Source of the DNA: Spirochaetaceae bacterium
GTDB taxonomy: Bacteria; Spirochaetota; Spirochaetia; Sphaerochaetales; Sphaerochaetaceae
Direction: 5' to 3'
Length of the DNA: 7,693 nt
Assembly (NCBI GenBank): GCA_016649775.1
Contig: JAENWY010000103.1
Coordinates: forward strand, 1-7,693
The notes beneath the pieces were generated by a model. It searched no databases and was not told the DNA's origin. It saw only the letters and a program-made list of their open reading frames with translations. Each line of letters starts with the position of its first letter. Within the stretch, counting starts at the first letter, position 1. This document shows positions 1-5,502 of the stretch, one piece after another. Position numbers and translations under genes: made by a program.

Positions 1-188
1 AATAATTCTCTTTCAAATAATATGCAAAGAGTTTCTCTTGTTGTTCTACCATTTAAAGTAAAATATTCTTCAAGACTATATTCTCTATCGAACCAAGTTT
101 TAATAACTCTTTTCCAAGCTATGTAATTAATTTCACTGTCCCAAAATAATGTACCATTGAAATCAAAAATTACTGCCTTCTTTTCCAT
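1..188 (-). CDS. HAD-family hydrolase, N-terminal part (cut by window edge)
   Basis: I translated the minus strand from the ATG at 188-186: 62 codons stay open to the left edge, so only the N-terminus is visible. It begins MEKKAVIFDFNGTLFWDSE, which is HAD motif I on the first beta strand, with the presumed nucleophile Asp9. The residues that follow (about 20-62, helical, with NGRTTRE) look like the start of an alpha-helical cap as in the beta-phosphoglucomutase/phosphatase-like subgroup. HAD enzymes of this type are usually cytoplasmic phosphatases or phosphomutases; the substrate cannot be told. The second motif-I aspartate (Asp+2, normally the general acid/base) is Asn11 here. The start is supported by a purine-rich Shine-Dalgarno sequence (AAGGAAGAG on the minus strand, 196-204). 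The gene is divergent from the cobamide operon. The family call is firm, the precise function unknown. Confidence 0.85.
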   Translation of the reverse strand, partial: MEKKAVIFDFNGTLFWDSEINYIAWKRVIKTWFDREYSLEEYFTLNGRTTRETLCILFEREL

Positions 189-195
189 ATATCAA

Positions 196-223
196 CTCTT
201 CCTTAGTTTTACCAATTATTATA
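196..223 (-). promoter_or_regulatory. Probable -10 box and ribosome binding site of the HAD gene
   Basis: On the minus strand a perfect TATAAT lies at 223-218, about 30 bases before the ATG. It is followed by AAGGAAGAG at 204-196, 7 bases before the ATG. No good -35 hexamer is found at 16-18 bases, so the -10 assignment is tentative in DNA this AT-rich. The ribosome binding site is convincing. Confidence 0.4.
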
Positions 224-287
224 ATTACAAAATTTTCAAATATTGTGATAGAAAATATTTTTTATTAATATTAAAGCAATTTGATAT

Positions 288-315
288 TTGATTATTTTTA
301 AATTCAATATATGAT
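288..315 (+). promoter_or_regulatory. Candidate promoter of the cobamide operon
   Basis: TTGATT (288-293) and TATGAT (310-315) are spaced by 16 bases and resemble a sigma-70 promoter. Transcription would then start at about 321-323, essentially at the A of the cobT ATG, giving a leaderless or nearly leaderless mRNA. This agrees with the lack of a Shine-Dalgarno sequence before that ATG. A weaker alternative is TTGTGA (243-248) with TAATAT (266-271), spacing 17, which would give a leader of about 45 bases. Neither arrangement leaves room for a cobalamin riboswitch, and I see none. Confidence 0.3.
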
Positions 316-321
316 AAAAAT

Positions 322-2148
322 ATGTTTAATGAAAGAGATATTATAAAAAGACAGGCTCAACTGATTTTAGATAATGGAGCAAAAATTCCTTCATCCTTAG
401 GTATTCTTGAAGATACCATTATTAAAATTACGCAGATTCAAAAAACCTTAAATCCAACTACTGAAAAAGCTACGCTTCTTTTAGTAGGTGCAGATACTGG
501 TATAGTTGAAGAGGATATCTCTAAAAGTTCTGATATAGTCACAAAAGAACAAATGGAGAATTTTGCTAGAGGCAATGGTGTTTGCGCTCTCCTATCATCA
601 CATAATAATATTGAATTAGACTTATGTAATGTCGGAATTAAATATGATTTAAACAGTAGTTATAATATAAAAGATTATTGTCTATCAAAGGGAACTAGAA
701 ACCCAGTTAATGAAAACGCTTTAAAAAGAGATATTGCTAGATTGACTCTTGATAATGGAAAGTGTGAACTTTCCACTCTTTATAATAATGGTACAAGAAT
801 TCTACTATTAGGTGAAATGGGTATTGGTAATACAACTATTGCAGCTTTATTAATATATGCCATATTACAATGGCCTATTGATAATTTAATTGATGAGTCC
901 TTTTCAATTGATATCTATGATAATAAATATAAGGCTATTCTTTCTGCTTTTAATAGGCATGGAGCATTGAAGGCTCCTACTAATGATTACATATTTGATT
1001 TACTAACTTCCTATGGTGGCCTTGATATAATCTTCTTAGCAGGGGCTATTCTTGAAGCTAATAGAAAAGGGGTAGTAATTCTTATTGATGGTCTAATAAC
1101 TACAGTAGCAGTACTAATCGCATCTCTATTTGATAATACAGTATTAGATTCATGCATAGCCTGCACAAATAGTAAGTTAACACTTCATAAAAAACTATTG
1201 GATTATTTAGGATTAACTCCTCTTTTAGATTTATCTCTTTCTCTGGGAGAAGGTAGTGGAGCCCTTTATGCATATCCATTAATAAATAATAGTATATTTA
1301 TATTTAACAATTTATTATCTCTCGAAAAGGCTGAGGTTACTGATGTTAATAAACATAATAAGATTTTATTTCCTTTAGGAACTACGTCTAATATACTCCG
1401 AGCTAATATTATAGAAAACGTGTTAGCTATTGCTCCTCTTGTTGATGACATTGAAATAACGCTCTTTAAAAGTAAAGCAGAATACTGTTATCCCTCTAAA
1501 GAGATTATTAGAGAATTAATTAATATTGCTGCTAGGGAAAATATTACTTATACAATTCACCTACCATATGATGTTGATTTAGGTGCATTAAAAAAAGAAA
1601 CTAGAGAGGAAGCTCTTATTAATTATTTAAGAATGATTGAAATAACAAACCCTCTGCCTATACATGGCTATGTGATCCATCTTGTTTATAATGAAGAATA
1701 TAAAAAACAATCACTTGAATATATAAAACAAGGAATGAAAGAGTTAATTAATTTATCTAAGGTTGAATCAACTGCATTTTGTGTAGAAACACTATTCCAA
1801 CCATTTGAGCCCCTATTAGAAATTGTAAAAGATTTAAATTTATCACTTACAATAGATATTGGACATTTAGTTAAGAATAATTTTTATAGTGATTCTTTAT
1901 TACGTTCCTATCTTCCTTATGCTAGGATAATACATTTTCATGGGGTTAAAGAAGATAAAGACTTAATGAAATTAATTGCTCACAAAAGTATTTGTGAATA
2001 TTCTCCTAAATTCTTAAATAATCTATATTCAATTTTAAACAGTTATTCACATCTTCCAATTGTTTTTACAATTGAAGTTTTTATCCTTAAATATTTTAAA
2101 GAAAGTTTAAATGAAATACAAGTTAAAAGTATAAGAGAGAGTTTATGA
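322..2148 (+). CDS. cobT-cbiR: Fused CobT phosphoribosyltransferase - CbiR cobamide-remodelling hydrolase
   Basis: A 608-residue two-domain protein. Residues 1-345 match CobT, which moves phosphoribose from nicotinate mononucleotide to the cobamide lower base, giving alpha-ribazole phosphate. Visible landmarks are IPSSLGILE (22-30), GTRNP (124-128), LLGEMGIGNTT (162-172, with Glu165), VGG-like YGGLDI (231-236), LIDGLIT (254-260) and LGEGSGA (308-314, with Glu310 at the position of the family's catalytic glutamate). Residues 348-600 are a xylose-isomerase/AP-endonuclease-2-type TIM barrel opening with LGTTSNIL and APLVDDIEI. This pattern belongs to CbiR, the enzyme that cuts the nucleotide loop of cobamides. 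Possible metal ligands are His413, His453, Glu489, Asp512, His515, His538/His540 and Glu585. A typical CobT is about 350 residues, so the second domain is a true addition, with no internal stop or frameshift. No other in-frame ATG, GTG or TTG lies upstream before a stop, and the ATG at 322 has no Shine-Dalgarno sequence. The stop overlaps the cobU start. CobT's usual GDHG motif reads ADTG (57-60), so base preference may differ. Domain calls are firm; in vivo activity is inferred. Confidence 0.9.
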   Translation: MFNERDIIKRQAQLILDNGAKIPSSLGILEDTIIKITQIQKTLNPTTEKATLLLVGADTGIVEEDISKSSDIVTKEQMENFARGNGVCALLSSHNNIELDLCNVGIKYDLNSSYNIKDYCLSKGTRNPVNENALKRDIARLTLDNGKCELSTLYNNGTRILLLGEMGIGNTTIAALLIYAILQWPIDNLIDESFSIDIYDNKYKAILSAFNRHGALKAPTNDYIFDLLTSYGGLDIIFLAGAILEANRKGVVILIDGLITTVAVLIASLFDNTVLDSCIACTNSKLTLHKKLLDYLGLTPLLDLSLSLGEGSGALYAYPLINNSIFIFNNLLSLEKAEVTDVNKHNKILFPLGTTSNILRANIIENVLAIAPLVDDIEITLFKSKAEYCYPSKEIIRELINIAARENITYTIHLPYDVDLGALKKETREEALINYLRMIEITNPLPIHGYVIHLVYNEEYKKQSLEYIKQGMKELINLSKVESTAFCVETLFQPFEPLLEIVKDLNLSLTIDIGHLVKNNFYSDSLLRSYLPYARIIHFHGVKEDKDLMKLIAHKSICEYSPKFLNNLYSILNSYSHLPIVFTIEVFILKYFKESLNEIQVKSIRESL

Positions 2149-2669
2149 GCAATATTACTTTAGTAATTGGCGGAAGTCGTAGTGGTAAAAGTAGATATAG
2201 TGAAGAGATTTCAAGATCTCTTGTAGAAAATCCTAAAAAAAGATATTACATTGCAACAGCTGAGGCTTTTGATGTTGAAATGCAAGATAGAATTAAACAT
2301 CATAAAGAAAAAAGAGCAGATACTTTTATTACAATTGAAGAACCTATTAAATTATCTGAGGCAATTGAAGCAATAGCAGACAAAGCATCAATTATTCTAG
2401 TTGATTGTTTAACGGTATGGCTTGGTAATTTAATGTACTATAACAAAAGAGAAGAATTAACTAAATTATATGATACTTTAAAAGAATTAAAAATTCCTGT
2501 GGTCATGGTTTCAAATGAAACTAGTTGGGAAGTTATTCCTGATAATAATGAAGCTAGAGAATTCATTAATCTTTCCCAAAATATGAATAAAAATATTGCA
2601 ACCTTTGCAGATAATTTAATACTGTGTATAAGTGGAATTCCAATAGCAATCAAAGGAGAATTACAGTGA
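2145..2669 (+). CDS. cobU: Adenosylcobinamide kinase / adenosylcobinamide-phosphate guanylyltransferase
   Basis: A 174-residue cytoplasmic enzyme of the CobU/CobP family. It phosphorylates adenosylcobinamide and then transfers GMP to make adenosyl-GDP-cobinamide, the activated corrinoid used by CobS. The N-terminal Walker A loop is GGSRSGKS (9-16). RIKHHKEKR (49-57) holds the paired histidines; the second, His53, aligns with the guanylylated histidine of Salmonella CobU. ILVDCLTVWLGNL (84-96) is the Walker B/core segment, and VSNETSWEVIP then SGIPIAIKG complete the usual C-terminal pattern. The family's usual G-IVP reads WEVIP here, a small divergence. Length is normal for the family. ATGA overlap with the preceding stop (2145-2148) implies translational coupling; a purine run, AAGAGAGAG (2133-2141), serves as a weak ribosome binding site. 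If CbiR releases cobinamide phosphate, this protein's guanylyltransferase step would receive it directly. Confidence 0.95.
   Translation: MSNITLVIGGSRSGKSRYSEEISRSLVENPKKRYYIATAEAFDVEMQDRIKHHKEKRADTFITIEEPIKLSEAIEAIADKASIILVDCLTVWLGNLMYYNKREELTKLYDTLKELKIPVVMVSNETSWEVIPDNNEAREFINLSQNMNKNIATFADNLILCISGIPIAIKGELQ
2652..2658 (+). promoter_or_regulatory. Ribosome binding site that fixes the cobS start at a GTG
   Basis: AAAGGAG lies 7 bases before the GTG at 2666-2668 and is the best Shine-Dalgarno sequence of the operon. It argues against the in-frame ATG at 2624, which would add 14 residues unrelated to CobS, lie deep inside cobU and lack a comparable site. Confidence 0.75.
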
Positions 2670-3445
2670 AATATGGAAACGGTTTAGCATCAGCTTTTCA
2701 CTCAATTACTAGGTTTAATTTTCCAGGTAAAGAATGTAAAGATATTGAAAGAACCCTTTATTTTTTTCCAATAATCGGCCTTTTCTTAGCTCTATATGCT
2801 ATGATAATTCCTTTAACTTTTAATTATTATTTCTCAAACAAAATAACAAATTCACATACTTTGACAGCTCTATTAGAGGGTGCAATAACAACAATTATGT
2901 TGGCCTATGGATCTAGAGGCTTTCATCTAGATGGTCTAGGAGACACCTTTGATGGCTTTGGCGGAGCTTATAAAAAAGAGAGAATACTTGAAATCATGAG
3001 TGATTCAAGATCTGGAGCATTTTCAATAGTAGCTATTTGTTCAACTCTGATTTTAAAGACTATAGGATTTTCAATTCTATATGATAGAAATCCTTTGTTT
3101 ATTATATTAGTTGTTATTAATTCTAGAACAGCACTAACTTTTCAAGCCTATTTTTCTAAATATGCTAAAGAAAGCGGCCTTGCAAAAACTCTTGTTGACA
3201 AGTGTTCAAAAAGACATGTAATAGTTAATTTAACAATGCTATTTATTATTTCACTTATATTTATCAATTATGGATATTTAACAAATATTATAGTTTTCTA
3301 TATAGCTAGTATTTATGCTTTTTATAAGGTCCGATCAGTCGCTTATAAAAAGATTCAGGGAATAAGTGGAGATGTATTTGGAGCAACTGTAGAGATAGTT
3401 GAAACTATAAGCCTATGTGCCATATCATTATCTCTACTAACTTAA
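2666..3445 (+). CDS. cobS: Adenosylcobinamide-GDP ribazoletransferase (cobalamin synthase)
   Basis: A 259-residue integral membrane enzyme that joins adenosyl-GDP-cobinamide to alpha-ribazole (or its phosphate), the last assembly step of the nucleotide loop. The family signature GFHLDGLGDTFDG (85-97) carries the acidic residues Asp89, Asp93 and Asp96 expected to bind metal. It is followed by MSDSRSGAFS (111-120) and a C-terminal QGISGDVFGATVE segment (231-243). Hydrophobic stretches at about 31-50, 66-82, 120-138, 143-152, 185-200, 205-219 and 246-258 fit a polytopic protein. I start it at the GTG overlapping the cobU stop (GTGA, 2666-2669) because of the strong ribosome binding site and because the family normally begins just before the LASAFHSITRFNFP-like segment. 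It is the last gene of the operon. I see no convincing terminator after it, only AT-only hairpins. Confidence 0.93.
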   Translation: MKYGNGLASAFHSITRFNFPGKECKDIERTLYFFPIIGLFLALYAMIIPLTFNYYFSNKITNSHTLTALLEGAITTIMLAYGSRGFHLDGLGDTFDGFGGAYKKERILEIMSDSRSGAFSIVAICSTLILKTIGFSILYDRNPLFIILVVINSRTALTFQAYFSKYAKESGLAKTLVDKCSKRHVIVNLTMLFIISLIFINYGYLTNIIVFYIASIYAFYKVRSVAYKKIQGISGDVFGATVEIVETISLCAISLSLLT

Positions 3446-3571
3446 ATATATGGAGTTATTCATTTATTTCAAAATAATAAGTTATCAAAAAAAATAGTTA
3501 TTCACTAATATTATATTATTTGATATTTACCTATTTTAAAAAACTCATTTATATATAATTTAAAATATTTT

Positions 3572-3581
3572 TTGTTAACAA
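3572..3581. promoter_or_regulatory. Perfect palindrome TTGTTAACAA over the -35 box
   Basis: This ten-base self-complementary sequence covers the -35 hexamer of the acyl-synthetase promoter. A second dyad, ATCATT-A-AATGAT (3586-3598), fills most of the spacer and touches the -10 box. Such placement suits repressor sites, but no cognate regulator is visible and short palindromes are common in AT-rich DNA. Confidence 0.3.
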
Positions 3582-3603
3582 GTTAATCATTAAATGATAT
3601 AAT
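3575..3603 (+). promoter_or_regulatory. Sigma-70-type promoter of the acyl-synthetase gene
   Basis: TTAACA (3575-3580, five of six consensus bases) and a perfect TATAAT (3598-3603) are separated by 17 bases. The predicted start at about 3610 leaves a 43-base leader ending in an AAAAGGAAAA ribosome binding site (3640-3649) a few bases before the ATG at 3653. This is the clearest promoter in the window and shows the gene can be transcribed independently of the cobamide operon. Confidence 0.65.
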
Positions 3604-3652
3604 AGACAAAATACAACTATTAAAATTCACAAAACAAAAAAAAGGAAAAATT

Positions 3653-5374
3653 ATGCAACATTCATGGGAAAAAAAATTAGAGCCATTCCGTGGTAAATAT
3701 TTTACAGGAGATTGGCCTACTATAGTTGAAATGTTTTTAATTACTAAAGACAAATTTCCCGAACGTAATTGCTTTACTACTTTTAATCCTGAAAGATACA
3801 GTTTAAGTTATAAAGATGTTTATACCAATATATTGAGAATAAGTTCTTATCTAAAAGATAAAGGTCTTCAATATGGAGATAAAGTTATGATCCAAGGTCA
3901 AAACTCTATTCAATGGGGTTTAGCATATTTAGCAGTTCACTTTGCTGGTGGTGTTGTTGTACCCCTTGATGCTCAAATGCATGCAAATAGAATCATTACA
4001 CTATGTAAATTTGCAGAATGCAAATTTGTATTTGCTGATACTGCTATTTTAACTAATGTTGCCAAAGAAGAAAATGGTCCTGATTTCTTATCTTCAATGA
4101 GTGAAGTTATTACTCTAAACAAGAAATCTGAATATGGTCCATCTATTTGGGATGTAAAATCTGAGAAATCTTACGAAATTGAAAAAAGTAATATTGATGC
4201 TATTGCTGCAATATTATTTACAAGTGGAACAACAGGAAATGAAAAAGGTGTAGTACTAACACAAAAAAATATCATAACGGATGTTTATCAAGCTTGTGAA
4301 GATGATTTCTTAAATCTTCGAGAAACAGATATTATGTACGCACTTCTTCCTCTTCACCATAGTTACTGTTGTACCACTGTTTTACTTGAAACAGTTTGTA
4401 ATGGAGCGGAGTGTGTATTTGGTCATGGCATTGTAGTATCAAGAATGATTAATGATTTAATAAGAGGTAAAGTTAACTTCTTTATGGGTATTCCACTTCT
4501 TTATAATAAATTACTTGCTGGTATGATGAAAGAAGTTAAGAAGAAAGGTCCATTTATTAATGGCTTTATCCATATGTTAATGAGAATTAATGGATTCTTT
4601 AAGAGTAACTTTGGACTCAATCCTTTTAGACCTTTCTTTAATAAAATGATTCTATCAAAAATAGGATTAGATCATAATAAAATATTAATATGTGGAGCTG
4701 GTCCTCTAGCCCCTGCTGTATTTAAACAATATCAACAGCTAGGATTAGATTTTGTTCAAGGTTATGGTTTAACAGAGACCTCTCCTGTTGTAACACTTAA
4801 CCCTGTTTCAAAATTCAAAATTGAATCTGTTGGTAGAGTATTTCCTCTTAATGAATGTAAGATTTTAGAGCCAGATGAAAATGGAATTGGAGAAATTGCA
4901 TTTAAAGGTCCTAATAACTGTTTAGGTTATTACAAAGATGAAAAGAATACTAAAGAATTATTTACTGACGATGGTTTCTTAAAAACAGGTGATTTAGGTT
5001 ATCTTGATAGTGATAATTATCTTTATCTAAAAGGTAGAGCTAAAAATATAATTGTTACCGAAGGTGGGAAAAATGTATTCCCTGAAGAAATTGAAGATAT
5101 ATTTCAATTATATAGTCCCGTTAACCAAATATTAATCAGAGGTTATCAAGAGAAGAAAGATATACCTGCAGAATGTATTGAAGCAGTAATTTTTCCAGAT
5201 GAAACTTATTTTAAAGAAAATGATGTATCTATTCAGGATACAATCGATGAAATTATTATTAAAGTTAATAAAGAACTATCCGGTTATAAAAAGATAACTA
5301 AAACTACAATCATAAATACTCCTATGGTAATGACTAGTACTAAAAAAATTAAGAGAAATCTTATAAAAAAATAG
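3653..5374 (+). CDS. AMP-forming long-chain acyl-CoA (or acyl-ACP) synthetase
   Basis: A 573-residue member of the ANL adenylating superfamily. It activates a carboxylic acid, probably a medium- or long-chain fatty acid, to acyl-AMP and then to a thioester. Motifs appear in the expected order: phosphate-binding loop LFTSGTTGNEKGV (188-200), LLPLHHSY (231-238), the gate region ending CGAGPLAPAV (347-356), QGYGLTETSPV (369-379), KTGDLGYLD (444-452, Asp447 for ribose binding), GRAKNIIVTEGGKNVFPEEIE (461-481) and the C-terminal catalytic-lysine motif TSTKKIKR (561-568, Lys565). The usual Gly before that lysine is Lys564 here. A hydrophobic/amphipathic stretch at about 301-330 is typical of long-chain members and may bring the protein to the membrane. 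No carrier-protein or acyltransferase domain is attached. It stands alone between its own promoter and terminator. Acceptor (CoA or ACP) and chain length cannot be read from sequence. Confidence 0.88.
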   Translation: MQHSWEKKLEPFRGKYFTGDWPTIVEMFLITKDKFPERNCFTTFNPERYSLSYKDVYTNILRISSYLKDKGLQYGDKVMIQGQNSIQWGLAYLAVHFAGGVVVPLDAQMHANRIITLCKFAECKFVFADTAILTNVAKEENGPDFLSSMSEVITLNKKSEYGPSIWDVKSEKSYEIEKSNIDAIAAILFTSGTTGNEKGVVLTQKNIITDVYQACEDDFLNLRETDIMYALLPLHHSYCCTTVLLETVCNGAECVFGHGIVVSRMINDLIRGKVNFFMGIPLLYNKLLAGMMKEVKKKGPFINGFIHMLMRINGFFKSNFGLNPFRPFFNKMILSKIGLDHNKILICGAGPLAPAVFKQYQQLGLDFVQGYGLTETSPVVTLNPVSKFKIESVGRVFPLNECKILEPDENGIGEIAFKGPNNCLGYYKDEKNTKELFTDDGFLKTGDLGYLDSDNYLYLKGRAKNIIVTEGGKNVFPEEIEDIFQLYSPVNQILIRGYQEKKDIPAECIEAVIFPDETYFKENDVSIQDTIDEIIIKVNKELSGYKKITKTTIINTPMVMTSTKKIKRNLIKK

Positions 5375-5400
5375 TAGTTCTTAACTATGTTTATACAAGT

Positions 5401-5433
5401 GAGGTTATTGATATTCAATAGCCTCTCTTTTTT
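5401..5433 (+). terminator. Rho-independent terminator of the acyl-synthetase gene
   Basis: GAGGTTATTGA (5401-5411) pairs with TCAATAGCCTC (5415-5425) through 11 base pairs including one G-U, with a three-base loop. It is followed by TCTTTTTT (5426-5433). It lies 27 bases after the stop codon, in plus-strand orientation. Confidence 0.88.
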
Positions 5434-5442
5434 CAATAAGAA

Positions 5443-5476
5443 CCCTCCTTTGTGTTTTTTATTACACAAAAGAGGG
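5443..5476 (-). terminator. Hairpin terminator of the glycerol-dehydrogenase gene
   Basis: CCCTCCTTTGTGT (5443-5455) is complementary to ACACAAAAGAGGG (5464-5476) over 13 positions with one wobble and an eight-base loop. It lies 26 bases after the minus-strand stop. On that strand the stem is followed by only TTCTTATT, so the U-tract is imperfect. The strong GC-based stem and its position at a convergent junction still favour termination. Confidence 0.75.
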
Positions 5477-5502
5477 TATCAATAAATTTTAATAATTTAA
5501 TA

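Noticed and set aside
1266..1451. 61-codon minus-strand open frame inside cobT-cbiR
   Set aside because: It lies fully within a strongly supported gene, has no ribosome binding site and resembles nothing; it is an antisense shadow.
2438..2653. 71-codon minus-strand open frame inside cobU
   Set aside because: Antisense to conserved CobU motifs, with no independent signals.
2624..2665. Upstream ATG extension of cobS
   Set aside because: The 14 extra residues are a frame-shifted reading of cobU; the GTG at 2666 has a strong ribosome binding site and fits the family N-terminus.
3454..3504. Direct repeat AGTTATTCA (3454-3462 and 3496-3504) and AT-only hairpin after cobS
   Set aside because: Nine-base repeat in very AT-rich DNA, and the hairpin TTATT/AATAA has no T-tract; not enough for a terminator or a mobile-element scar.
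5284..5469. 61-codon minus-strand frame over the end of the acyl-synthetase gene and the terminators
   Set aside because: It starts within the terminator hairpins and is antisense to the catalytic-lysine motif; its hydrophobic look comes from AT-rich composition.
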